Shown: positions 42,695 through 55,089, counted from the stretch's first letter. The stretch is 64,000 bases of DNA from Symsagittifera roscoffensis (GCF_963678635.1 NW_026971510.1:1-64000), one strand, 5' to 3'. Numbers and translations: made by a program. The notes: generated from the letters alone by a model not told the origin.

Positions 42695-44467
42695 CGACTA
42701 TGTCAATGTCTTGTGACACAGTTATTTCCTCTAGACCCACTACTTCCTCCACTATCTTCTTCAGATCTATCCTATTCACTACAAAGTCGTCACCGTAAGG
42801 ATTGTATTTCTTTCTTGGTCTCGTCCCGTCCTTCTGACGAGTCTGTATCGTGAACGGAAGATCCGGTTTCAAGTTCTTGGGAACTTCTGTCTGTTCGGGA
42901 TCCTGCCAATCTTCCTCTGCGTAGGGTAAGGTTTCATCGTCCGCTTCGATCTCCTCGTTTGGATCCAGGTCCAGCGGTGTATCCGTACCTTCCTCTACGA
43001 CTTCGTTTACATCGTTCTTCTCCCTGGTGCCCTTTTCATTGACCTCACAAGCAGGATCCATCATTAGATAATCCCCTTCTTCCATGTCTGCAGGTATACA
43101 CCAGTCTTCTGTCGATGGATTGTGTGGCTTGATGTTCTCGTAGTGGGCGGCTCGGCCAGTACTCAGTCTATAAAAGCGTCCCTCCTGGTGCACCTCTGTA
43201 ATCATGAAGGGTCCCCCCCATTTTTTAGGAGCTTTTTTGTCCCTTTCGGTGGTATAACGTTCTGAAACACCCATACGTAGTCTCCCACCGAGTAAGGCTT
43301 TGCACCAGCTGCTTTCTTGTCGAATCTTTTCCTCTGCCTTGCCTGTGCTTGCTGAGTATTTCGTCTACACAAATCGTTCAACTCCTGTTGGCGTCTGATT
43401 ACATCCCTCACGTAGACCTGTGGGGACGTTTTCTTTCCCTCATCCTCTGGGTAGAAGAAGGTTAAGGGTAAAGACTTTTCGTGTCCAGTTAGCATCATGT
43501 GTGGACTGACTCCGGTGGTGGAGTGTTGCGTGCTGTTATATGCTCCCATCACCTGTGGAAGGTATCTGTCCCAATCGGTCATGTACCTGGAACAATATAC
43601 TCTCAGCATCGACACTAACGTCCTATTCTGTCTTTCCACTAAGATATTCGTCTGAGGGTGGTATGTTGTGGAATGAGCCTGAGCGACCTGTGAGCGTCTC
43701 ATAAGCTCTTTCGTAAGCTCTTTTACGAAAGCTGTTCCATTATCCGATTGAAACGTCATCGGACAACCATGTGTTGCTATCCACGTATTGATCAGGTGGT
43801 CGCATGTCTCTTCCGCAGAGGAAGTTATGCAGGGCACGGCCTCTGCATACTTCGTAAAATGATCTATCATGACCAGCACCTGATTATAACCATTGTCTGT
43901 CATGCATATCTTTTGGTGATCTATCTGCACCACCTCGTTGAATTCAGACGACTCGATCGATTGTAAAGGAAATCGCAACTTCCTTGGATTCTTGACCTGT
44001 TGGCATGACAGACATGCTGTTACCCACTTCTCGCATGCCTTTTTCATCCCAGGCCACTCAAAGCGCTTCAGGATCCTCTGATATACTTTGTCGATCCCCT
44101 GATGGCCCATCTGATCTTGTGACCTCAATAATAGCTCTGTCTGATAGAGTTGCGGTAACACTATCGCGTTATACTTGTATAGGACTCTGTCTTCCTCCCT
44201 TCTTTTGCAAGCCACAATCCCGTCCTTGTTCAAATATAGCCTCCCTTCCTTCTGCATGAAGTACTGTCTCAGGATGCGATAACTATCTTCCTCGAGGTCC
44301 CCTTTATCCGGAGGACCATTCTCGATCCACCTTTTCAGGTTGCTTGTCATGCGATCATTTTTCTGCGCCCTTAGACGATCCGAGAGTCGGTATCTCGCCT
44401 TTAAGTACGTCTTCATGACCCTCATCTGACTATTCAGCTCGTTGGGCTGGTGTGTGTCTTCTTCCAT
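42663..44467 (-). pseudogene. Integrase, upstream duplicate, with linker
   Basis: 421-codon frame from MEEDTHQPNELNSQMRVM through the zinc-binding and DDE core (FQSDNGTAFV, YHPQTNILVERQNRTL) to a frameshift before the GPF motif; the rest of the tail continues in another frame (43274-42663). In copy 2 this segment is fused in frame to the RT part. The NGLVERQ Gly is changed to Ile. Confidence 0.85.
42670..44176. repeat. 1.5 kb tandem duplication, unit 2
   Basis: Partner of 41166-42669, on the same strand. Contains the integrase core again; its GPF region is frameshifted (LLKNGGDPS). Confidence 0.9.
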
Positions 44468-45061
44468 CTAGACGCACCAAATCTTCGCCAACGGCTGTGT
44501 TTCTTGTTTAAACGGCTGAAGATCAGTCCTGACTACCTCTTTCTGCGGCAACAAACTTATCGAACGCTTCGAAACCGCTATTGTCTCCAAGTCATCCGCT
44601 GCGTTGTCAAAGACTCTTTCGCTTGGTATAAGGTAGCGATCGCTGTCAGGATCCTGGTACACCTCTCTATCCAGATCCCTTGCCCGAGTTTCCACTAGTA
44701 GTGTGTGGATCGCTAGTTCGGACAAATCTGATCCCGAGCTCGAGTTCCTGTCTGAATAGGTGTCCATTCCTGAGTTCCGGGAATTGTCATCCGTCGAAGA
44801 GTTTGTGCTGGAGACTGCACGCTCCTCCAGATCATGTCTGTGCCTTCTTCGCATCCATCTGAACTCCTCGGACAAAACCTTGTTCTCTAGATCCTGTTTC
44901 TCATCAGGAATTTTTTCGTCTATTTCAGACTCCCCGGACAAACTTTCTATTCCCGGTTGTTGATCTTGTGATCGCTGGTTTTTCTCATCATTCGTCTCCC
45001 CGGACAAATAGTTTTGCAGCAGGTTTTGTTCTACCTTTTCACCTTCCTTATCTTGGTCCAC
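44468..45061 (-). pseudogene. RNase H-integrase linker, acidic
   Basis: 197 codons, highly charged and Ser/Asp-rich (EKVEQNLLQNYLSGE, TNSSTDDNSRNSGMDTYSD), ending ETQPLAKIWCV. In copy 2 the same linker is fused to both neighbours, so stops and frameshifts here are copy-specific. Confidence 0.7.
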
Positions 45062-45196
45062 AAAGGTGACGGTTTTCTTTCGCTTGCTGCCCTCCTGTTC
45101 TTTCTGTCCGTAAGAAGTACTGGTTAAAATCTCGTGGGGTATTGAGGATACTAGTTGCTGAACTATTGTCCTACAATCCCTCTCGTTCTCTTTGTG

Positions 45197-47152
45197 TTAT
45201 CGTCTGGACGGCATGATCTTCACCTTCTCCTTGACTGTCAGTGATGCCACTGCTGCTGCCCACTCGGGGTCATCTCTGGTCACTTCTCTTTCTAACAATC
45301 CACCCAGCATCCGCATCACTTGCGGTTTGACTTGCACCGTTCTATCCAATAATGAGAGGCTGTTTATGTTCATGCGAGAGAGTTCTTGCTGGACCAGATT
45401 CGAGCGCAGCAACAAATCCAAGGGGACCGGGTCCTCCCTGGATAGGATCTTTATCTCGGCTGCTTTCTCTACAGGTAACTCAGGATGCCCTGGAATTGGA
45501 TGTCCAGACTTATCCAACCATCTCGTTAAGGGAAGCGCTTCATAAGTTTCTTTGTCCAGAAACGAGAATCCCTCCTTTATTTCCGCCTGATTGGCCTGCT
45601 TCTGCTCCAATCTTTCATAGATCTCAGTTTTCTTGCTGAGGCTGTCACCATTCTGGTGTTTATCACGCATCCTATGTTCGATTATCATATGGTAGCCGTC
45701 CATTCTGACTATCCATCTACCAATATAACTCTGATCCATCGAGTAGATCTTCAACCAGGATAGCGCTCTGTTGTCCACGCGTAACTTGAAGGGAGCGCTC
45801 CCCAAGTATGCACGGTACTTTTCCACGAAGGTGACTACTGCAAACATTTCTGCTTTTGGTGCGCCATATTTCATCTCTGTGTCACTCAAGACCTTGCTGC
45901 CGTATGCAATGGGACGGAGAACTGTTCTTCCGTTCCATTCTTGCTCTTGATGCAATATTCCTGAGATGGCCACTACCGATGCGTCTGTGTCAAGAACATA
46001 CATGCCCTTTTCTGTAGGCATGTCTAGCACTGGCGCTTCGCACAGTTCCCGCTTTATGTTCTCGAAAGCAACCTGTGCCTCATCGTTCCATTCGAACTTT
46101 TTCCCCTTGTTGCACATCAGCTTCTGCATCGGATACACCTTGTCCGCATATCCTTTTATGAATTCCCGGTAGTAATTGGCAAACCCTAGGAAGCTCAGGA
46201 GCTGTGTGTCCGTTCTGGGAGCTTTCCATGTCAACACTGCTTCCACTGCTTCCGGGTCCGGCCTCACACCATGCCTATCCACCATTCTTCCCAGGTACTT
46301 TATCGAATCCCTAAGGATTTCACATTTCGATGGTTTGCACTTCAATCCTGCTCTTTTCATGCATCCAAAGACCTCATCGAGCCTATCAATGTGGTCTTCC
46401 AGGGTCGGTGTCGCTATGACTACGTCATCCACGTAACACATCACGAGATTCCCGTACTTCTTGGTCACTCTCGTCAACGCCTGAGCCATCAGTCTTTGAA
46501 AAGAGGCCGTTGCATTGCACAAGCCGAAGGGCATCCTCTTCCACTGGTACAATCCCAATTCGCACGCGAATCCGGTTTTCTCTCTGTCCTTCTTCCGCAG
46601 AGGGACCTGCCAGAAGGCAGAACCTAAGTCCAATGTGGTGAAGAACTTGGCATCACCAAGCTTAGATAGGCTCTCGTCTATTCGCGGTATCGCGTACGCA
46701 TCTTTTTTTGTTACCGCGTTCAAGTAACGAAAGTCGCAACAAAATCTAAGCTGCCCCCCTTTCTTTTTTGCCATTACTACCCCGCAAGCCCATGGCAATT
46801 TCGAGGGTTCTATCATGTCGTATTCAAGCAACATTTCTATTTCCGCTCGGCACGCTTCCGATTTATGTGGCGTCATTCGCCTTGCGCCTTCCCTATGGGG
46901 AACGGCGCCCTCTTCTAGTTCGATTTCGTGTTCGACGAAATTACAGCAACCGATGTCCGCCTTAGGTTTTGAAAATACATCGGCGTTCCAATTTAGGAGG
47001 TCCCGCAATTTTTCGAAATCTCCCTCACCTATTTTCCCTTTTAAATGTTCTATCTCTGGCAAAACCGGTTTGTCAGATTCTAATTCATATGACGAGAGGC
47101 GTTCCGGAAAATTCGAGCAGCTTGATAACCCGTCGTCCGTTTCGGATTTCAT
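45197..47152 (-). pseudogene. Reverse transcriptase and RNase H, copy 1
   Basis: 651-codon frame directly after the conserved TGA. RT palm: LPWACGVVMAKKKGGQLRFC, the second motif LTTLDLGSAFWQVPL-type (FFTTLDLGSAFWQVPLRKK), MPFGLCNATASFQRLM and the catalytic CYVDDVVIATP. RNase H: YVLDTDASVVAISGILHQ, VLRPIAYGSKVLSDTEMKYG, and FKLRVDNRALSWL, with a DKHQNGDSLSKK end. Complete Ty3/Gypsy order. It is the least damaged RT-RNase H of the two copies, with no internal stop in this block. Confidence 0.92.
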
Positions 47153-47841
47153 TCAAAACAATTTATGAATAGATTTTAATTCATTAATCTTCTTTAAAAT
47201 TTTATCTTTATTGGCATGATAAGGACAGTCTTTCACACTATATTTCTTCAAATTTTGTGTCTCCTCATAGTCGGTCCTCATCGGTAAAGCGTAACCAAGC
47301 TTCTTTCCACGCTGGATTGAAACCGTGGTGTCCAGTGTGTTCAATAACACGCTGACACACAGTCCGTTTCGCGTTACCGAGAAGCTCCGGCCTAAAATCA
47401 TCGAACTCTGACTATTTGGATTCGGTACTAAGCAAACCTGTTTACTATCACTTAACGAATTCAAATTTCCTATTCTAAAAATTGCCACCACAGCCTGTCC
47501 TAGCTGTAGTTTTACCTTTCTATCTAATAAAATCGGTACCTTGTTTTCGTCTGTTATTATCCTATTAATTGGTCTCTTAACATACTTCCGGTCCGGGTTT
47601 CTAATCCGTATCAGACCGTTGTTCAATCAATCATCACGTCAAAATTCCTGACAAAATCTCTGCCCAAGATGAATTGGTCGTCGTCGTCCAAATTCTCTAC
47701 CACCAGGAAGCTCATCCAAAGATCCCGTCCTCCCATGTGGAGGACCGTTATTGGTGTTCTTCCGGCTACGTAACTAGCTCCTCGATTGGCGGCGGCCAGT
47801 CGGAGATTCGTTGGAATTAGATCTTCCCGCGTGAAGCCCAT
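47153..47841 (-). pseudogene. Protease C-terminal part and protease-RT linker, copy 1
   Basis: Two overlapping frames (47841-47623 and 47626-47153), one base apart because of a single-base loss at MID/LNN. Contains RDLWMSFLVVENLDDDDQFI, ILGRDF (protease flap/ILG motif region), then a basic linker KYVKRPINRIITDENKVP and a Cys-free segment to HKLF, TGA, ATG. Copy 2 has the same TGA. Confidence 0.75.
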
Positions 47842-50800
47842 TCTTTCTTAAGTTTTTATCGGCATCACACTCACTACCGCTCCTGTGTCCAGAAGCCCTG
47901 TGACTCCGATTTTTGTTCCGTCGGTGTCCAGCAGATGTGCGGTCACATCTGTTTCATACCCAATGTGTACTGCATCTTGTTCCATCATGGCCTATCCTGC
48001 GAACTTTGAGTTCCTCCTCACCCAAATAGATCTGCCCCATTTGGTCATCATCTGTTGTTACATAAGTTCTGGTGTAGATACTGATTCCATCCACGTTCAG
48101 CATCACTTGATACGGCCCATAGACCTCTAGGTAGCGTCCATGAAGTTTCTTCATGCGAGGGCCACCCGTCGTTAGTAGTGCTCGCACAGCTCTCGACTCG
48201 GTGCGTGGCTCCACCTGCCTCAGATAATCTGCATGTGTCCAAATTCATCAAAGTGAACTCGGATGGTTCACTCAGATTTCTGATCACCTGGTGTCCAGCC
48301 ACTGAAATTATTGACTGAATCTTGCTTCCTTGCGGCAAGATGCCGAACCTCTGACCGGAGATCACATTTAGTTTCATGCTCAAACTGCTTGGTGCTTTAG
48401 TTTCTTTGAACTCCGTTGCTTCGAAGGTATTCAGTTGCTCCTGAAGTTTCTCATTCTCCAGTTCAAGTTTCACTTTTTGTTCGATCTCTATCGTCACCAG
48501 TTCCTGCTGCACTCTATTTAGAGCATCCCTCGCGGCTGCCCTATAATCGATCTTGAAGTCATCAGCCGCAGTTGCTGGTTCCGGTTCACGTGTCTCCTCT
48601 GTTACCGCTTGCATTTTCTTTGCCGCCAGCTCTTGAGGTTTATCCTTTCTGCGTGCCTCCGCTTCACTCAAAAGGCGAGCCTTGCTGGCTTTTAATCCTG
48701 ACAAAGCTTCTTCATGTCTTGGATGCTTGATGTCTGCCACTGCATCCCAGAATTGCGGACAATCTGATTTAAAATGACCTTCCAAGTTGCAAAAGAAACA
48801 CTTCGGGCCGAATTTCGCAATTACTCCTCTCATGAAATCTTCATGGTCCAATTCTGACGCATCTTCGTCCTCGAGGCTAAAGCCTATTGCTTTCATGCCT
48901 TGTTTGTAAGTTGGGCATGCTGACACAAGATGGTCCGTTGAACTGCATTTGGCACAAGAGCGTCTCTTGTCCATATCATCCCTCGGTTTGTACCAATTGT
49001 TCCCTTGGTTTGCTGGTCCGTTGTTAAAGTTGCCATAATTGTTCTTGTAGTATCCAGATCTCGAAGGAGGTTTCAACAAAAGATACTCTTTTGACTTGAG
49101 CCTCAACTCCTCTGGTGTTGGCGCATTGGTTGATAGTGGTGTATAATGCGTTGCTAGCATCGTTCGAAGTTCATCATTCTTCACACATCGATGAATTTTG
49201 AGGCTACGGCCAGGTTCATCCTTCGGTTTGACTCATCCGGTTGGCTGCGTCTTCTCAGCATTTCCAAGTCATCGAGAAACTTGTCTATCGTTTCATCTTC
49301 TCGTTGCCTCCGTTTCTCGAAGCGCATCATCGCTTGGTGCCCCTGCACCCCTGATCCGAAACGGTTTAACAAGATTTTGAAGATTTTCTCAGCAGTGTCA
49401 CGCTGATATTGCTTCTTGGCCATGACACAGTTCAGGGCTGTCCCTTCCAAGTTGCTGGTGAGCGCACTGCATTTCTGTCTCTCCGACAAGTCCTCTTCCT
49501 CGAAATGCAGCTTCATTACCTCTATCCAGGTATCAATACAGCCATCACATTCATCTTTATAGCATCTTGGTTTCTTAAAGACTCTTCTGGACTTCTCACT
49601 GCGTTCATTGGTTCTGGATAACCTTGTAAGGAATGTCTCCAAAGACCTGTTTAGGGGTTCAAATGCTGTGGCCATTGCCGTAGCGTCCCTTGAGTGTCCC
49701 GCCTGAGTGTCCTCACACCTTGTCAAAGGCTCTGTATGCGGTGCATCCCTGCAATCCGAAACGCCGTGAGTGTTTCCCGCTTGGCCCACATGGCTCCTCC
49801 CCGGGCTTGCATGCCCCCTGTTACCGGAATCACTTCTCCCAGTCGCATGTGTGCCTTGCGTTGGTCGTTCATTAGAGGTCTGTCTGTTCCCCGTTGAACT
49901 TGTTCTACTGTTCGGGCCCCATATTCCATAATCCCCTTGTGGCATAGCCTGATGAACTGCCCCTGCCTCTAGTGGATCCATACGTCTTCCTCTTTTGATG
50001 TTCATTGAAGTTCATCCTCGGCTCCCTGCTGGGACCTCCCGAGTTCGGTTCTACTTCTTTTGGTCCACTCTTGCTGCTTAGTAGCCCGTCCAACCTATCC
50101 ATGATAGCCTGAGTTCGCCTCTCCATCATCGCGTCTATCTTTGTGTCAAGAGTCCCAAGAGACTGCTCTTGCTGAATTCTTAACTTTTCCATGTCGTCTC
50201 TTAAGCGTAACTCTCGCTGTTCCGCTTCTCTTGTCATTCGCGACAATTTCTTTGCCATATGCTCGTCCGTTCATTCTTTCAAGCGTTTTTCGCTCCTGCC
50301 AACTTCTTGTCTATTGCGGTTTATTTCTTCCCTCAGACTTTCTCTTTCAATGTGAACTGCCCTTTCTAGTTCACTCATTCTTATGGACATCTGTTCATTT
50401 TGTTCTCCTAAACTGTCCACTATGCTGTTTAGGGCTTCTTCTAGTGCTGCCCCGTTATCCACGAGGGGCGTCACTAGTGGCGGTGTAACCCTGTCGGTCC
50501 CAGGTAGCTTCGTGCTGGTCGAGATCCGGGCCTTGACTCTCTGCCTCGACGTCTTTTCATTATCCACCTCAGGATTCGCCAATGCGTTGCCTAGCCCTCT
50601 GTTTCTACTCTCTCCAGTTTGCGGCTCTGAATTTGTCATAATCGCGAAGCCTCTCGACTGGCCCGGTGTGTTTGCCTCTTTGCTTATCGTTGTCACCACA
50701 CCAAATTTGTCCATGGTTCCAGTCTCTCTTCCGACATATGCCTCATTCTCCTGGGTTGAACTATTGAGGCTGACTTGAGACCCAAAGTCCCCTTGCTCTT

Positions 50801-51157
50801 CTTCGTCCTCCTCCTCCTGGGATTCACCTTCGTTTCCTGCGCCCCCTCCCATGGTGAATGGAAAGAAAGGTGGTCCTCATTCTTTCTGAGAACGATGATG
50901 ACGTTGTTTGTTTCTCAGTTCCGCCTGCCATCATAGTGTTGTCTGTTGGAGATCTTCTAGTTGCCGCTATTTCAGTTGAGATGTCGGACAGTTCCGATAT
51001 CTCTTCTCGATCTAATGTCCCGGTGGTAGTGGCAAAATTATGGCCTTGTTCTACCGGAGTAGATTCACTCGCCAGCCTTCTGCCTCTCCCTTCCAGTCCA
51101 TGTACTTCCTCGTTGTCGTTCATGGCATGGTCCGTATTGACCTCCACTTCTATGAGT
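47842..51157 (-). pseudogene. Gag and protease, copy 1 (broken, 5' end cut off)
   Basis: Several frames together. From the cut end (VEVNTDHAMNDNEEVHGLEG): a charged N-terminal region; coiled-coil-like segment NEQMSIRMSELERAVHIERE; a capsid-like helical region (SNLEGTALNCVMAKKQYQRD, RRSQPDESNRRMNLAVASKF); two zinc knuckles (CAKCSSTDHLVSAC and CFFCNLEGHFKSDC, CX2CX4HX4C); and a DTGA protease active site near 47890-47900. About 700 bases in the middle (49373-50072) are present here and absent in copy 2. Frames change at about 50850, 50260, 50000, 49180 and 48200. Confidence 0.85.
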
Positions 51158-52079
51158 TGTGACATTCGACCAGAATGGCCAAAATGCAATCTCTGCAGAA
51201 TTCGAATTTTTAGCAGCGAGCCTTCCGGATTGGTGGTTATTACGAACTAAGAACGTTATTGGAACGATTGGCCAAACGGTGAGGGCTAGAATATTCTGGT
51301 TTTTTAAAATTTCAAAAATTCGAATTATGACGTCATATTTCTGAGAAACGTCAGAAACGGCCATTTTGACTAAAAAAGAGAAAGAAAAAGAGAACAACAT
51401 TAGCTGCGATAGCAACAACAACAAAATTGAGATTGAAAAACAACAACGAGTTACAGAATAACAGAAGAACACTCCGAGTTGCAACTATTGTGCTGCTACA
51501 ATAGTTGCAAGGCCGTTGCGAACAACGGTGAAGGGTGAGAGACGGCCTGCCGGATTAAGACGAAGTCAAGATTAGCGAGCTTGATTCAGTGGATTCAAGA
51601 ATCCGGAAGGGTTTCGGGACTTAAACTTTTATCCTGTTGCATAAACTTTTAGCTTCCTGTCATGTCCTGACTTGAATTTAATTGATATCTAGATTCATTT
51701 TGATAGGGATGAGAAGCTAGGAGTTGGGGGAAAGGGTTGATCCATCTTCGATGGAGATGATGATTTTTATCTACTGAACAAAAACAATAGTAATATAATA
51801 AGTAGTAGCCCTGTTTTTAGGAGTGACCTCGTGGTCTGGGGATACTGAGACCCAGCCATGAGCTCACTATTTCTGCATGTAATCTAGTTAATTTGAGTGT
51901 TTTGACCGAAGCCGAAGGCAGTAACGTTTTTGTCGACCCGATGTTAGAAAAGACCACCGAAAAGTACTGGCTTGGTAGAGACGGTGAAAAGCATGCAAAG
52001 CTCTGTTTAGACGCTAGCCAGTCGTCTTAAGACTTAGTTTTGTTTTCCGTCGATATGTATCTTCCGGGCGAAGGTTACA
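51158..52079 (+). repeat. 5' LTR of copy 2
   Basis: Starts TGTGACATTC and ends GAAGGTTACA (TG...CA, near-inverted tips). Inverted relative to the LTR at 31304-32213 and clearly homologous over its length. The five bases before it (TGAGT, 51153-51157) should be the target duplication. Confidence 0.9.
51479..51510. other. Conserved hairpin inside LTR
   Basis: Same 13-base stem as at 31861 (TTGCAACTATTGT / ACAATAGTTGCAA), loop GCTGCT. Confidence 0.7.
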
Positions 52080-52091
52080 TGTATGTTTTTA

Positions 52092-52109
52092 TGGCGCTCC
52101 TGGGTGTTA
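52092..52109 (+). promoter_or_regulatory. Candidate primer-binding site
   Basis: TGGCGCTCCTGGGTGTTA starts 12 bases after the LTR. TGG at its start could pair with the CCA end of a tRNA primer. The tRNA was not identified. Confidence 0.35.
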
Positions 52110-55089
52110 TTCTTTTTTAACATCATGACCGGCAGAACCGTTAACGAGCACTCCGCGCCGAGCGGATGCTCACATTAACGCCCTTAATAGGCCTAAACCG
52201 CCGGGGCGGAAGGGTAGTTCGGAACGCGGAGGCCTTCCGGATTACCGTGAATAGTTTTTTAACCTAGTTAAGACCGAAAATTCACGAACCAGGAAGGGTG
52301 GGGGGATTCGCGGTCCCGTCATTTCCTGAATGGTTTGTGACCAAAAACACTTAAAGATATATATAAAACCAAACAAAAAGTAGCATAGTACCCAAGAAAA
52401 ACAAAAAATATAAAAAATATACGAAAAAACCAAAAACAGTAGAAAAGTAAAAAATCAGTAGAAATCATCCCCCCAGACAAGATGTGATCCGACCCCCCCG
52501 TTTGTTGTTGATAGATATATTGTTGTTACAGGCATTTATATCAGTCAGGATCGTTACGATCAGTTTTGTAGCCCGTTTGTGAGGCTTGTACTGTAGGGTT
52601 AATTGAGCATTTAAGCACGTTAATGATAAATTGCGCTCAATCCGGAAGGGTCAGCTGATTTGCGCTCAATTCGGAAGGGTCTTGAGAGAAGACTGATCCG
52701 GCAAGCAGTACAAGGAGCAACAAGAAGAGGCTCAACGACGACAACAATCGACTGTTGGGTATCGTTAACAAGTTTTGTAGCCCTTTTGGTACAAAAATTA
52801 AGATAGTAATCTGTGGGGGGCTCGACAGTGCTGCACTGTAGTGACCCTTCACCGAACTGCGAATATCTGAGTTAAGCACCTTAATTCGGATATTAAACAA
52901 AGCCGGAGGGGTATAGTATTACTAATATTATTACTTATATAGCCTATATTAATAGTCTTATATCGTTTTTCAGTGAAAAACAACGAAAACAGACCGGTTT
53001 TTAGGGTTAAAATAGCGATATTTTGACCCCCCACAAGTCGCGATTTTTGAGATATCGATATTTTTTGAAACAGAAAAAAAAACGCTAAGTTAGTGTGTTA
53101 CATCGTAACTGCACTACCATAATAGATTGAACCGGTTAAGTTAAGTTCGACAGTGGTTGGAACTATTTTGGAACCGAAAATCGAAATTTTGTGATTTTTG
53201 AGATAACGAAACACTATAAATTCAGAAAAATTTTTGAAATTTTTGAGTTACGACAGTAAAAATAGTTGTTCGGAAAACGTCCACTAGTGAATCTACAAGT
53301 TTTAAAACCCGCTACCCGAAAGCCTTTCGGGTTGCAGAGAAATCGAACATAACGTGTTTGATTTGGGTGATTCATCAATCCGGAGGGGTCCAGGTAGCAT
53401 AGTTTTTTTGCAAATTTTTTCTACAAAAGCGTTTTAGATCGGGTCTTTTGAATTGAACTAGAAGAGTATAGGCCTTCTGAGCTCGGATCAATAATTTTTA
53501 GGACGAAAGGACCAGATTTGCGGAAAAAGTTAGGCGGAACCTATAAGAGAGAAAATTTTTGAGTTTGGAAAAAAGACGTTTTGGTTAATAACTTTGGAAC
53601 TACTGAGAATATCGAGTTGATTTTGGTACCAATAGATCAGCAATTAGCTGAGCTTACTGATAGGGTCAGAAATTTTTCGGAAAAATAAGCGTGAAAATTT
53701 TTTGAGATTGTTTTTAGCAAATTCCTCAATTTGGAAGGGTACACCCTTCACGTTTTACAAAAAATTTTAGAAAAGCCCTTATACCCCTACCAAAAAGTAA
53801 TAGCGGTTGAATAAAGTAACTTTAGGCCGTTCTAGACGAAAAGGGAGGGCTAAAGGCACAGCAAAAGCTTAATCGAGCCGAAGTTAGGCGAGTAAGAAGA
53901 CCCTTCACCGTTAGTGTGAATTGTCAAATAGGAGGCTTAACTTCAATCCGGAAGGGTCTAGGAAGGTAGTACATACCCTTCCCAGTTAATTGAAAGAGCA
54001 TAATTGCATCGGAGAACGTATCCGGAGGGGTATAGGTTAAAAAAGGAAAACTCCGAAAAGCTACTTTTACAAAACCGGAGGGCTCCCAATCCGGAGGGGA
54101 ATTTTTTTTTCAAGTTAGGATTTTTTTTTCAAAGTTTTTTCAAGTTAGGAGGGGTCCGAATCCGGAGGGGTCTTATAGTTGCTAATTTGGAGGGGTACAA
54201 ATCCGGAGGGGTCTTATATTAACCAACTCAGAGGGGTCCCAATCCGGAAGGGTCTAGATTTTGTTAGTCCGGAAGGGTCCTATTTGTGCCAATCCGGAGG
54301 GGTATTTTTTTTTATTAAAGGACTTAGGTAGACGAAAGAAAGACTAACAAGCGAGAGGTATTAGGTTATTAGCCCACAGGCTAGGTATCAGTGACTGCAC
54401 TGGTAACTTGCCTTTAAATAAGAACCAGACCAAAACAAAACAGGTCCGAACTCGGATATTCGCGACACTAAGTCTAAATTGAAAAGAGCGTGATTCATTG
54501 GTGTGGATTGTAACATAATACGTTTTTGGGAAAAGTGACTGCCCTGAGGATTTTAGAAGGTCTAGCTCGGGCAGTCCGAAGGCAGATAGGTAACACAGTA
54601 CTCGGTGGGTGCAATAGACGCCCACTTGAGAAAATTACTGCCTTCAAAGTTTTGTCTGTTTGGTGCAGCACCGAGCAGGGAAGGCTTTTTCTTTAAAAGA
54701 CAGGTTCGACTATTGTACTGCGACCGACTAAGAGTACATTACACATACGTTTTTTTCATAGAGGTATTCATAGTTTGACATTAAATATATATATTTTGGT
54801 TTTTGATTTTAAATCAAAATAAACTGTGCTTGATTGGGTAGTGAGTACACTATCTTTTAAATTGACTGATAACATCATATTGTGCTAGTTTTCAAATCTT
54901 AACACCGATATTCGGTTAGTGTGAATAAATTTTATACAAACTGTACTCTGATAACATACAGGGATTCGTGGTCACTATTTAATAGAATCTGGTGAAATTT
55001 ATTGTGTTGTGTCATTATTATTGTTAATAAAACTATAAGGTCTCTAGCAATTGAGTCAAGAATAGGCATTAGAAAGTGACAAATAGAGA
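52110..55089 (+). other. Long 5' leader of copy 2 with CCGGARGGGT-type repeats
   Basis: About 3 kb between LTR and gag without a convincing ORF. It holds about 15 to 20 dispersed copies of an AATCCGGAAGGGTC / AATCCGGAGGGGTC motif, dense between 53930 and 54310, with variants such as TTCGGAAGGGT. Several small RNA stem-loops are likely. Copy 1's leader is outside the window. Confidence 0.65.

Larger units (their letters stand above)
31304..51157 (-). mobile_element. Giant Ty3/Gypsy-type LTR retroelement, copy 1 (5' end displaced)
   Basis: Reading the minus strand: gag from about residue 70, protease, RT/RNase H, integrase (tandemly duplicated), macrodomain, spacer, an SGNH-domain ORF, a long accessory coding region, small ORFs, then a 3' LTR (32213 down to 31304). 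The right boundary at 51157 is the start of the LTR of copy 2, and copy 1 gag is cut off there in mid-frame. The copy has several stops and frameshifts and is dead. The 19.9 kb visible, less the 1.5 kb duplication, plus the missing leader, gag start and 5' LTR, gives about 22 kb for the intact element. Confidence 0.85.

Noticed and set aside
31304-52079. DNA transposon with 0.9 kb terminal inverted repeats carrying gag-pol
   Set aside because: The right repeat is followed by leader and gag of the plus-strand element and has LTR tips, so it is better explained as the 5' LTR of copy 2; the left one is the 3' LTR of copy 1.
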